NCBI GenBank assembly: GCA_032433765.1
Contig: JAVIAB010000059.1
Location: 55,438,103 to 55,502,102, forward strand
Length of the DNA stretch: 64,000 nucleotides
Reading direction: 5' to 3'
DNA from: Megaustenia siamemsis
Lineage: Eukaryota; Mollusca; Gastropoda; Stylommatophora; Ariophantidae
Shown here: piece after piece, positions 43,991-54,469 of the stretch
Layout of the letters: each line of letters starts with the position of its first letter
Numbering within the stretch: position 1 is the stretch's first letter
Notes under the pieces: generated by a model
Database searches by the model: none
What the model was told of the DNA's origin: nothing
Seen by the model: only the letters and a program-made list of their open reading frames with translations
Translations under genes and position numbers: made by a program

Positions 43991-44399
43991 TAAACACAAA
44001 CTAATATCTAGTGTAAAATATGGACGGAGATGGGATTTTATAGATAGGTACGCCAGGAAGAAAACATAAAGTAAAAGAGAATACAGAAGTCCGACGTGCT
44101 ATACAAATGTTGTTCGTGGCAAGGCGCTGTGCCATGGAGTAGGGGTTAGATCCTACTTAGGACTATATATTGTTCTTTGTTTTTTTTTTTTTCTGATGTT
44201 GATTATTTGTCATTTTTTTCCGAGTGCTGCAAACATACCTCTTCCTCTGAATTGATTCGCTGAATTATCGTCTCGGAAGTTTCCCTCTATAATATTATTC
44301 ATTTATTATTATGTGTGTTCTATACAAATGATGCATATTACCAGCTCAGAAGAAAAAGATAGTTTATTTTTAGAATTCGAACATGAGACTGAAGTATTT
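43991..44399. other. Unique AT-rich sequence
   Basis: A weak tRNA-like segment (aggcgctgtgcc..ggggttagatcctac, 44123-44157) may be an old SINE head. Nothing else is seen. Confidence 0.4.
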
Positions 44400-45115
44400 T
44401 CTCTTCAACTCTTCTCTTCAACTCATCTTTTCAACTCATCCCTACAACTCAACTCTTCAACTCATCTCTTCAACTCATATCTTCAACTAATCTCGGCAAC
44501 TCATCTCTTCAACTCATCTCTACAACTCAACTCTTTAACTCATATCTTCAACTAATCTCGTAAACTCATCTCTTCAACTCATCCCTACGACTCATCTCTA
44601 CAACTCAACTCTTCAACTCAACTCTACAACTCATCTCTTCAACTCAACTCTACAACTCATCTCTTCAACTCATCTCTACAACTCAACTCTTCAACTCACA
44701 TATTCAACTGATCTCGTTAACTCATCATTAAAACTCATCTCTTCAACTAATCTCTTCAACTAATCTCGTCAACTCATCCCTACAACCCATCTCTTCAACT
44801 AATCTCATCTCTCCAACTAATCTCTTCAACTAATTTCTTCAATTCATCTATTCAACTCATCTCATCTCTTCAACTAATCTCTTCAGCTCATCTCCTCTCT
44901 TCAACTAGTCTCTTCAACTAATCTCTTCAACTCATCTCATCTCTTCAACTCATCTCTTCAACTCATCTCTTCAGCTCATCTACTCTCTTCAACTAATCTC
45001 TTTAACTAATCTCTTCAACTAATCTCTTCAAATCATCTCTTCATCTCCTCTCTTCAACTAATCTTTTCAACTAATCTCTCCAGCTCATCTCTTCAACTCA
45101 TCTCTTCAACTTTAC
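44400..45115. repeat. ~13-bp minisatellite
   Basis: About 50 units of ctcttcaactcat with variants ctctacaactca, ctcttcaactaat and ctcgtcaactaat. Length changes of one or two bases are frequent, so no long frame is kept. Confidence 0.95.
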
Positions 45116-45409
45116 ACAGACATGATATTTTGCCGCCAGGCGTCTGTTACAAATATGTCTAACATATGCTGAGCACAGAACACTCTTGGGACCGTCGGCT
45201 GCGTCATACCAGGTCAAGCTGCATGTCGTTACAATCAGTTTTGAGATGTCCTGTCTTTGAACTTACTCAGACTAGCATATGGAAGAGTACTGATTTCATT
45301 GAATGATGAAGATTTAAAAAAAAATATACTAGTCAGTGAATCTACATACTATGGACATACATTAAAGGCACGACAGGAAGCAGCCAGAGAGACACTATCT
45401 AAAACGAAT
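45116..45409. other. Unique sequence, possibly upstream family-D remnant
   Basis: No clear protein match. The right end continues into the family-D fragment split by SINE-1. Confidence 0.4.
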
Positions 45410-45420
45410 ACTAAGGAAAT

Positions 45421-45682
45421 AGTAAAAGTAAAGTAAAGAGCCCCCGTCACGCCAAGTGGCGTATAGGGAATATGGTGTTAGTGACCATAAATTTTACAGG
45501 CCTTCAGCACATGATTTTTGGGGTAATGTGTATTGCGCCCGTGCCGCTTTACTTTCTCAGGAAAAAAAAAAAATCAGTATCCATTAAAGACTGGGTGAAC
45601 TGGAAGCCATCGGTTGGGATCGAACCCTACCTCTTGTCCTTTGTAGTCCAGCTCACTTACCACTGAGCTATCGCGGCTCCCA
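45421..45682 (-). mobile_element. SINE-1 copy inserted in family D, 11-bp TSD
   Basis: In reverse: head gggagccgcgatagctcagt, B-box gggttcgatccc, body and hairpin module, tail actttactttt. A deletion removes part of the ccgaccacatta block (gtaatgtgtattgcg here). The duplication actaaggaaat lies at 45410-45420 and 45683-45693. Confidence 0.93.
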
Positions 45683-45693
45683 ACTAAGGAAAT

Positions 45694-45920
45694 GGCCGCA
45701 AATAATTCCCGCCATTGAATATATGAAGAACCTACGAACAAAATTATTTGGCCCCGTGATAAGAGACATAGTTCCAAACACAACACAGCGAGCCTTCAGT
45801 AAACGTTAGAAGAACATCAAGCCCGACCACGAAGAAGAAGGAATGATGGACTATAATAAACACTAGGAAACATAGCAGCAGGAGAGGCCAAGAGATGAGC
45901 AAAAGAAGAAATGAAAAAAA
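45694..45920 (+). mobile_element. Family-D non-LTR 3' fragment
   Basis: Encodes an IPAIEYMKNLRTKLFGPVIR-like stretch, comparable with ISAIEYIKKQQIKWFGHVMR at 49255-49320, followed by a basic region that ends near gaagaaatg. It is the sense-strand arm of a larger inverted pair with 46320-46490. Confidence 0.72.
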
Positions 45921-45949
45921 AATATACAGAAAAAAAAGAACAAAAACGG

Positions 45950-46310
45950 CATGGTTAAATCTTTACGTAATAAGTGGACAACACAAATTAGAAGAACGTT
46001 TCAGCTGAAAAGGTCTTCATCAGGAACACACACACAAAAAACAACACACAGACAGATAATTATTTAAAATAAAGAAATAATAAAAAGAATCTCGTTCTAG
46101 TTCGAAATGATTATTTTTTTTACTATTTTGAAAATAGTTTTTATTAATTGTTTTATTATTGAATATTTTTGTTTTGTTTTAAATACATAACTGTGTTTGT
46201 GTGTTGTATGTTTGTTCCTGATGAAGGCCTATTGAGCCGAAACGTTATTCTAATTTGTGTCATCCACTTATGCGTAAAGCTTCAAACATACCGTTTTCTC
46301 TATATTTTTA
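45950..46310. repeat. Inverted pair of a ~100-bp tail unit
   Basis: Left arm 45952-46053 (cggcatggttaaatc, ataagtggacaacac, aacgtttcagctg, cttcatcaggaacac). Right arm 46199-46300 is its reverse complement with scattered changes (gttcctgatgaaggcc, gagccgaaacgtta, cacttatgcgtaaag). An AT-rich spacer separates them. A third diverged copy is at 14535-14660. Confidence 0.88.
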
Positions 46311-46319
46311 TCTCTATTT

Positions 46320-46490
46320 TTTTCATTTCTCCTTTTGCTCATCTCTTGGCCTCTCCTGCTGTTATGTTTCCTAGTCTTTCTTTTATTCCATCATTCCATC
46401 TTCCTCGCAATCGGCTACCGGGCCTGGTGTTCTCATAACATTCACTGAAGGCTCGTTGTGTTGTGATCTTTTTCTCTCATCACGATTAGT
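46320..46490 (-). mobile_element. Family-D non-LTR 3' fragment, inverted partner
   Basis: The reverse complement (caacgagccttcagtgaatg, gaacaccaggcccgg, aggaagatggaatgatgg, ggagaggccaagagatgagc) matches 45780-45910 closely. The family-D 3' ends face each other across the tail units. Confidence 0.85.
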
Positions 46491-46573
46491 ATGTTGATCC
46501 CCTAAAGACCTGCTTAGTCCGACTTAAGTAGGGGGCTTAACTTAGTTGCACTTGCTTGGGAGAATAGCTTATG

Positions 46574-46574
46574 C

Positions 46575-46641
<67 letters not shown>
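46574..46641. repeat. (ATC)n microsatellite
   Basis: About 22 perfect atc triplets. It may be the tail of a lost RTE-like copy on the minus strand. Confidence 0.97.
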
Positions 46642-47473
46642 GAATTCTCTGTGTCTAATTGTTTATAAATTGCTCTGTCCATCTCCGACTAAACCATTCT
46701 CTTAAACAATCTGCTTTGACCTCTCACTGATTAAACTATCTCTTCTTTAACCAAATCTTCACATGTCGCCTTCCAACCTTTAACTCCCTTTTTTCAACGA
46801 CTCCCCATAGGAGCATACCGTGCAGGGTTAGGTCTGCGGGCCATGTTGACGTTCTCATTGAATGTTGAGAGTGCTCTAGTCGTGCACGAAGTTTGTCTGG
46901 ATGCTCCGTATTCGCATGTTGCTAATTCAGTTAGAACGCATGTCCCGTCCAATGAGGCTACCCTACGAAGGGACTTAACCGTGGGGCGACGGGTGGGGAA
47001 AAAATAAAAACTAGCAAATATTGTCAACAATCAGTCTGAAAAGGGTATCATATATTTTCTCTGAGAATGCAGGGCCGACTTGTGTTATGATGATCATATA
47101 ATGCATAAAAGTGTTGATTATCGTGGATACATGTTGACACTAATCTCATATCCACTACACGCCATTGGCACCAATTATTGTTACTTGACACATTAAGCGA
47201 TGTACATTAGAATACATTTGACATCAAATGAAATCACATTAGGTATGCGGCTATCTAAAGTGAGTTCTCGCATACTAAATGCTTTCTTCCTCAAAACATC
47301 AGGACAGAGAAGGAGACTAATGAAGAAATGGATAGACGGAATAAGACACAAAGAAGGTAAGCATGTTTAAACTTCAGTAAAGATCTTGTTAAATGGAAAG
47401 TATTACAACAATTCTATATCAGATCTATAGGAACAGCCGTTGGCAGACATACAACAGAGACGAAGTGAAGTAT
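46642..47473. other. Unique sequence
   Basis: No gene is called. At 47305-47360 the plus frame GQRRRLMKKWIDGIRHKEG resembles the basic C-terminal region of non-LTR elements, but it is too short to assign. Confidence 0.4.
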
Positions 47474-47487
47474 CACTCATGGTATAG

Positions 47488-47741
47488 TAAAGTAGTAAAG
47501 TACCCCCGTCACGCCGAGTGGCGTATAGGGAATATGGTGTTAGTGACCCTATATTTTACAGACCTTCAGCACATGATTTTTGGGTAATGTGGTCGGTATT
47601 ACGCCCGTGCTGCTTTACTTTCCCAGAAAGAAATCCGGTACCCATTTAAGGCTGGGTGAACCCGGAAGCTGTCGGTTGGGATCGAACCCTACCCCTTGTC
47701 CTTTGTAGTCCAGTTCACTAACCACTGAGCTATCGCGGCTC
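47488..47741 (-). mobile_element. SINE-1 reference copy, 254 bp, 14-bp TSD
   Basis: In reverse: head gagccgcgatagctcagtgg, A-box tagctcagtggttag, B-box gggttcgatccc, body cagccttaaatgggtaccgg, acattacccaaaaatcatg, the 3' module with acgccactcggcgtgacggg and tail tactttactactttac. The duplication cactcatggtatag at 47474-47487 and 47742-47755 sets its exact ends, so it defines the SINE-1 unit. Confidence 0.96.
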
Positions 47742-47755
47742 CACTCATGGTATAG

Positions 47756-48280
47756 GCTTTTTCTAAAAGAATGAGAAAGATATTTTGCAACCTATTTGTG
47801 TAAAATGAAAACAAGAAAAAAGAGCATTTGGAGCCATTCGTATTATATGGATACGAATCATAGACAATCTGACAACAAATATAAAATTCGTTGGAAGCAG
47901 TAGAAATATGTTTTTAACTTGAAGAATGTTGAGAATACCATGAGCAGCTAAAATAGAGTAATGAGGACGTTCTAAAAGAGGCCAAAAGAAAAAAATAAAG
48001 ATTCCTTTTGCCTAAAATGAAGGAAAAAGAATTCTCACTGTTGACTCCATGTTATGAGATGGGAACCGCCGGACCATGTGACATCAGGGAAAAGTGAGGA
48101 AACAAGAGAAATAAGGAAGCAGAGAGAAAATAAAGCCATGCAGTTTAGATGATTTGTTTGGTAGGAAGTCATGTTAAGTCATTTGTGTTAATCATCTCAA
48201 CAATGATTAATATCAGTAGAGACAGGAAGTTGTGGAGAGACGTGATTGCCTACGCCAGCAAATATAGTTCTTGATGTTAA
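47756..48280 (+). mobile_element. Old RTE-A copy
   Basis: Highly diverged but collinear with other RTE-A copies: ENEKDILQPICVK-like, GYESXTI-like, a RRMLRIP-like block, VLKEAKRKK-like and WRDVIAYASKYSS near the end. Many indels are present. It is the oldest RTE-A copy by eye. Confidence 0.78.
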
Positions 48281-49085
48281 AAACAAATAAACACACCAGC
48301 TTCCCCCTCGTACCACGTCCTGTCCACTATACAAACAACTGATAACACTAATTGGTAAATGAACGAAGCTTAGATCACGTGTTCCATTTCCGTATTTGTA
48401 AGATCTCCCCTTCCCCCATAATTACTCATCCTCTCAGATGAAGGAATGATCAGTGAAGACTTCAGGCTGTTCTAACAAAGAGATCGCAGGCCTCCATATT
48501 GTCTCGCATTTCCAAGAAATTGTTACAAGCTTCTACTCACGACATCCGTTCTAGGAAATTACGCTTAGGGATGTGGGAGTGTTTCCGGTTCCGTCAAGAG
48601 TCCAAGTCTGAGCCGATGTTACGAACAAGATTGGGGAAAACCCTAACTCATCCCCTCGTTTTGGATTGACCCTGGACATGGGTCACAGTCGAGGTTTGCA
48701 AGCTAAGTCCGCTCAGAAGACTTTATTATCTGGAATTGTTCATCAAACGAGAAAAAATAAGAAAAGACGCAGATAGAGAAAGAAACAGAAACACAATTCC
48801 TATTATTCTTTTGAGATAACACGGCTTCTTTTCACTGAAGGGTTAAACCGGGTGTCGATGCGATTTCTCTATTGTTTTGTATTGAAAGCCGCCATATATG
48901 TAAGTATTACGGTCCGACACATCCGTCTTTGGTTTGGGAATTTTGCATCTCTCCTCTACCCCCACGCTTGGCCAGGCTAGTCAGTTGTCAGAGACACCGT
49001 TGGCGGGTGGAGTAGTCTTCTTGTATCCTGACTTATGCAGTCAACTGTGCGTCTTTGCCCACTTCCAGCTCTGGCGCTGACTGTT
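48281..49085. other. Unique sequence
   Basis: Single-copy DNA with some GC-richer parts (48350-48720, with gatcacgtgttcc). No gene or repeat is recognised. Confidence 0.4.
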
Positions 49086-49460
49086 ACAGTTGCTGTAAAC
49101 AGCAGAAAATATAACCACCATTGAGATCAAATGTGTTCAACGAATATCAGGAAACAGCCGAAAATATAACCACCATTGAGATCAAATGTGTTCAACGAAT
49201 ATTAGGAAACAGCCCGAGAGATAAGATTAGAAATGAAGAACTGAGATAAAGGCTAGGAATAATTTCCGCCATAGAATACATAAAGAAACAACAGATAAAA
49301 TGGTTTGGCCACGTGATGAGGCAACACGATCAAAACACTTTACAACTGGCCTTCAAATTAACATTGTGAGAACACCTGACCCAAGGATCGGCCACGAAAA
49401 GGATGAAGTAGTGGATTATTAGAAACAAGGAGATGCCAACAGAAAAGCAAAAGACTGCAA
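49086..49460 (+). mobile_element. Family-D non-LTR 3' fragment
   Basis: Frame pieces: TTIEIKCVQRILGNSPRDKI, then RLGIISAIEYIKKQQIKWFG and HVMRQHDQNTLQLAFK, followed by stops. A 57-bp segment (gaaaatataaccaccattg ... caacgaatat) is tandemly duplicated at 49105-49215. It is a dead fragment. Confidence 0.8.
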
Positions 49461-49599
49461 ATTATACACCCTCCCCTCGACGCTGAAATTCAAAGGAGGA
49501 TGAAAGGAAGAAGAAGAAAAGATAAAGCAAAGGGTAGAGAACTCTGTCCAGAATAATGACTGCTGACGAGGAATGCTTACAACCGAAGGTGCAAAACAT

Positions 49600-49815
49600 A
49601 GCGGCAAGTGGACCTTTATTAAGCTCACAGACAAGGAACACATGAGAGATCCTGTTAATTGTTATTATTATTATCCACGTGGTAAAGGGCAAATTCACGA
49701 GAAAACAAAACCACGGTTTCAATGTGAACCTTTTTAACCGACTTCAGCAGGATTCGAACTAGAGACCTTTCTGTCCATATACGGACGACTTACCACTAGA
49801 CGACCCAGTCATTCT
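49600..49815 (-). mobile_element. tRNA-like SINE candidate
   Basis: In reverse there is gtcgtctagtggtaagtcg (A-box context like a tRNA with a TCxTCTAGTGGT start), a 25-nt middle and agttcgaatcctgc (B-box), then an AT-rich body. Acceptor and T-stem pairs do not close, so it is not a working tRNA gene. Confidence 0.5.
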
Positions 49816-50029
49816 CTGCACAGCTAAATCATATTTATCTGTTAGTTTCCTGCGTCTTTTATCCCCTAACAGAAATATAATTAATGACGTAACATGACAG
49901 AGGGTGACGAGTGCACACAAACCAGTGACGTTCTCAGGTGGTTGCAGGTCCCAATAAGCTGAGTTAAGCAATTATTTTTTTTTCTTTAAACTCTTTATCG
50001 AGGGTGAAATTTAAACTATAAAAATAAAA

Positions 50030-50290
50030 ATCGAGCTAATATCCAATGTTAAGAGGAAACAATCTTCATTTTTTTAGGCCATGTAATGAGAATGGAACAG
50101 GTGGAATGTATTGTAACAAGTGGAAAAATCGAGGGACGAAGAGATAGAGGAAAGCAAAGAGAGAAGATACCAGACAGCTTAAGAGAATGACTTGGCAGAA
50201 GGTCGACAGCATAAATGATAAATAACTGTCGAGATCGAAAGTTGTGGAGAGACATGATCACCTACGCCAGCAGGCCCGGTACTTGATGAA
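50030..50290 (+). mobile_element. RTE-A 3' fragment
   Basis: Encodes KKIELISNVKRKQSSFFRPC-like residues, VTSGKIEGRRDRGKQREKIP and DSLRE-stop-LGRRSTA, ending WRDMITYASRPGT-stop with a gatgaaatgaatg tail. Single-base changes introduce a stop. Confidence 0.87.
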
Positions 50291-50387
50291 ATGAATGAAA
50301 CAATGGAATAGGTTAGATGAAGCTGTTTCTCAAAGTGTCAAATATACAATATTTTAGTTACAACATGAATGTTACAAGGTTGGATGG

Positions 50388-50835
50388 GGTTGGCTGTTGG
50401 AATGTGTGGCCAACATGTACGACGTCGGTCTCTCGATAGGAAGGCTCAGGGTTGGCGGTTGGAATGTGTGGCCAACATGCAAGACGTCGGTCTCTCGATA
50501 GGAAGGCTCAGGGTTGGCTGTTGGAATGTGTGGCCAACATGTAAGACGTCGGTCTCTCGATAGGAAGGCTCAGGGTTGGCGGTTGGAATGTGTGGCCAAC
50601 ATGTAAGACGTCGGTCTCTCGATAGGAAGGCTTTGGGTTGGCGGTTGGAATGTGTGGCCAACATGTAAGACGTCGGTCTCTCGATAGGAAGGCTTTGGGT
50701 TGGCGGTTGGAATGTGTGGCCAACATGTAAGACGTCGGTCTCTCGATAGGAAGGCTTTGGGTTGGCGGTTGGAATGTGTGGCCAACATGTAAGACGTCGG
50801 TCTCTCGATAGGAAAGCTCAGGTTTCGAATCCCAC
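50388..50835. repeat. 62-bp minisatellite derived from a SINE-3 head
   Basis: Seven copies of ggttggctgttggaatgtgt + ggccaacatgtaagacgtc + ggtctctcgataggaaggctc. The last copy runs straight into aggtttcgaatcccacc, a B-box-like sequence, so the repeated unit is the 5' part of a tRNA-derived head. Confidence 0.92.
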
Positions 50836-50892
50836 CACTGGTGATATTTTTAAAATTGTAATATGTGTTTTTTTCGTGACTTTACCATCCCC
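50836..50892 (+). mobile_element. SINE-3 middle segment
   Basis: After the B-box, gtgttttttt-cgtgactttacc-atccccctggtctctggg parallels gacttttttt-cgtgacttctctc-actccggtctctggg at 24580-24640. It links the 62-bp head array to the 31-bp array. Confidence 0.75.
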
Positions 50893-53800
50893 CTGGTCTC
50901 TGGGTAGTGATATCAGTTGTTTAGCCCTCTCTGGGTAGTGATATCAGTTGTTTAGCCCTCTCTGGGAAGTGATATCAGTTGTTTAGCCCTCTCTGGGTAG
51001 TGATATCAGTTGTTTAGCCCTCTCTGGGTAGTGATATCAGTTGTTTAGCCCTCTCTGGGTAGTGATATCAGTTGTTTAGCCCTCTCTGGGAAGTGATATC
51101 AGTTGCTTAGCCCTCTCTGGGTAGTGATATCTGTTGTCTAGCTCCAACTGACTAGTGATATCAATTGTCTAGCCCTCTCTGGGTAGTGATATCAGTTGTT
51201 TAACCCTCTCTGGGTAGTGATATCAGTTGTTTAGCCCTCTCTGGGAAGTGATATCAGTTGTTTAGCCCTCTCTGGGTAGTGATATCTGTTGTCTAGCTCC
51301 TACTGACTAGTGATATCAATCGTCTAGCCCTCTCTGGGTAGTGATATCAGTTGTTTAACCCTATCTGGGTAGTGATATCAGTTGTTTAGCCCTCTCTGGG
51401 TAGTGATATCTGTTGTCTAGCCATCACTGACTAGTGATATAAATTGTCTAGCCCTCTCTTGGTAGTGATATCAGTTGTTTAACCCTCTCTGGGTAGTGAT
51501 ATCAGTTGTTTAGCCCTCTCTGGGTAGTGATATCAGTTGTCTAGACCACTCTGGGTAGTGATATCAATTGTCTAGCCCTCTCTGGGTAGTTATATCAGTT
51601 GTTTAGCCCTCTCTGGATAGTGATATCAGTTGTTTAGCCCCCACTGACTAGTGATATCAGTTGTCTAGCCCCCACTGACTAGTGATATCAATTGTCTAGC
51701 CCTCTCTGGGTAGTGATATCAGTTATTTAACCCTCTCTGGGTAGTGATATCAGTTGTTTAGCCCCCACTGACTAGTGATATCAGTTGTCTAGCTCTCTCT
51801 GTGTAGTGATATCAATTATCTAGCCCACTCTGGGTAGTGATATCAGTTGTCTAGCCCTCTCTGGGTAGTGATATCAGTTGTTTAACCCTCTCTGGGTAGT
51901 GATATCAGTTGTTTAGCCCCCACTGACTAGTGACATCAGTTGTCTAGCCTTCTCTGGGTAGTGGTATCAATTGTCTAGCCCTCTCTGGGTAGTGATATCA
52001 GTTGTCTAGCCCTCTCTGGGTAGTGATATCAGTTGTCTAGCCCTCTCTGGGTAGTGATATCAATTGTCTAGCCCTCTCTGGGTAGTGATATCAGTTGTCT
52101 AGCCCTCTCTGGGTAGTGATATCAGTTGTTTAGCCCTCTCTGGGTAGTGATATCTGTTGTCTAGCTCCAACTGACTAGTGATATCAATTGTCTAGCCCTC
52201 TCTGGGTAGTGATATCAGTTGTTTAAATCTCTCTGGGTAGTGATATCAGTTGTTTAGCCCTCTCTGGGAAGTGATATCAGTTGTTTAGCCCTCTCTGGGT
52301 AGTGATATCTGTTGTCTAGCTCCTACTGACTAGTGATATCAATCGTCTAGCCCTCTCTTGGTAGTGATATCAGTTGTTTAACCCTCTCTGGGTAGTGATA
52401 TCTGTTGTTTAGCCCTCTCTGGGTAGTGATATCAGTTGTCTAGACCACTCTGGGTAGTGATATCAATTGTCTAGCCCTCTCTGGGTAGTTATATCAGTTG
52501 TTTAGCCCTCTCTGGATAGTGATATCAGTTGTTTAGCCCCCACTGACTAGTGATATCAGTTGTCTAGCCCCCACTGACTAGTGATATCAATTGTCTAGCC
52601 CTCTCTGGGTAGTGATATCAGTTATTTAACCCTCTCTGGGTAGTGATATCAGTTGTTTAGCCCCCACTGACTAGTGATATCAGTTGTCTAGCTCTCTCTG
52701 TGTAGTGATATCAATTATCTAGCCCACTCTGGGTAGTGATATCAGTTGTCTAGCCCTCTCTGGGTAGTGATATCAGTTGTTTAACCCTCTCTGGGTAGTG
52801 ATATCAGTTGTTTAGCCCCCACTGACTAGTGATATCAGTTGTCTAGCCTTCTCTGGGTAGTGATATCAATTGTCTAGCCCTCTCTGGGTAGTGATATCAG
52901 TTGTCTAGCCCTCTCTGGGTAGTGATATCAGTTGTCTAGCCCTCTCTGGGTAGTGATATCAATTGTCTAGCCCTCTCTGGGTAGTGATATCAGTTGTCTA
53001 GCCCTCTCTGGGTAGTGATATCAGTTGTTTAGCCCTCTCTGGGTAGTGGTATCTGTTGTCTAGCCCTCTCTGGGTAGTGATATCAGTTGTTTAGCCCTCT
53101 CTGGGTAGTGGTATCTGTTGTCTAGCCCTCTCTGGGTAGTGATATCAGTTGTTTAGCCCTCTCTGGGTAGTGGTATCTGTTGTCTAGCCCTCTCTGTGTA
53201 GTGATATCAGTTGTCTAGCCCTCTCTGGGTAGTGGTATCTGTTGTCTGGCCCTCTCTGGGTAGTGATATCAGTTGTTTAGCCCTCTCTGGGTAGTGATAT
53301 CAGTTGTCTAGCCCTCTCTGGGTAGTGATATCAGTTGTCTAGCCCTCTCTGGGTAGTGATATCAGCTGTCTAGCCTTCTCTGTGTAGAGATATCAGTTGT
53401 CTAGCCTTCTCTGGGTAGTGGTATCAGTTGTCAGGCCATCTCTGGGTAGTGATATCAGTTGTCTAGCCCTCTCTGGGTAGTGATATCAGTTGTCTAGCCC
53501 TCTCTGGGTAGTGGTATCAGTTGTCTAGCCCTCTCTGGGTAGTGATATCAATTGTCTAGCCCTCTCTGGGTAGTGATATCAGTTGTCTAGCCCTCTCTGG
53601 GTAGTGATATCAGTTGTCTAGCCCTCTCTGGGTAGTGATATCAGTTGTCTAGCCCTCTCTGAGTAGTGGTATCAGTTGTCTAGCCCTCTCTGGGTAGCGA
53701 TATCAGTTGTCTAGCCCTCTCTGGGTAGTGATATCAGTTGTCTAGCCCTCTCTGGGTAGTGGTATCAGTTGTCTAGCCCTCTCTGGGTAGTGATATCAGT

Positions 53801-54240
53801 TGTCTAGCCCTCTCTGGGTAGTGGTATCAGTTGTCTAGCCCTCTCTGGGTAGTGATATCAGTTGTCTAGCCCTCTCTGGGTAGTGATATCAGTTGTCTAG
53901 CCCTCTCTGGGTAGTGGTATCAGTTGTCTAGCCCTCTCTGGGTAGTGATATCAGTTGTCTAGCCCTCTCTGGGTAGTGATATCAGTTGTCTAGCCCTCTC
54001 TGGGTAGTGGTATCAGTTGTCTAGCCCTCTCTGGGTAGTGATATCAGTTGTCTAGCCCTCTCTGGGTAGTGATATCAGTTGTCTAGCCCTCTTTGGGTAG
54101 TGATATCAGTTGTCTAGCCCTCTCTGGGTAGTGATATCAGTTGTCTAGCCCTCTCTGGGTAGTGGTATCAGTTGTCTAGCCCTCTCTGGGTAGTGATATC
54201 AATTGTCTAGCCCTCTCTGGGTAGTGATATCAGTTGTCTA
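50893..54240. repeat. 31-bp minisatellite array, 3.35 kb
   Basis: About 108 copies of tctctgggtagtgatatcag + ttgt(t/c)tagccc. The first unit starts at the ggtctctgggta element of SINE-3. Variant units (cactgactagtg, atagtgatatcaatt, ctagaccactc) recur in order at a distance of 899 bp (29 units), seen by aligning 51541 with 52440. The right third is dominated by the ttgtctagccc type. Confidence 0.97.
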
Positions 54241-54335
54241 GCCGTCTTGGAAAGCGGCAAAAAAAGCAGGAGGTCCCATGTTGTACTTGCGCACGTTAAA
54301 GAACTTTTGGCAGTTGAAACTTGAAAAGGTTAGAC
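54241..54335 (+). mobile_element. SINE-3 3' segment
   Basis: The sequence ttgcgcacgttaaagaac, ttttggcagttgaaac and ttgaaaagg parallels gcgattgttaaagaatc, ttgacagttaaaag and ttgcaaagagttggcc at 24760-24800. It marks the 3' side of the SINE that encloses the 31-bp array. Confidence 0.7.
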
Positions 54336-54469
54336 CAAATTTTTGTGTTGCCAGATTAAAATAGTTAGGCAAATCTACCATACAGAAAACGGATGTGTCG
54401 GACCGAAAGGCGCAGGTATCGCGCTTATGCCTAATGTAGCGACACAACCACGCCCACTTAAAGGGTGAA
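54336..54469. other. Unique spacer
   Basis: Short unrecognised stretch between SINE-3 and the next array. Confidence 0.35.

Noticed and set aside
47488..47755. tRNA genes at the A-box/B-box sequences of SINE-1 and SINE-2
   Set aside because: The promoter boxes are good, but acceptor and T-stem pairing is absent and each is followed by a SINE body and tail, so they are SINE heads.
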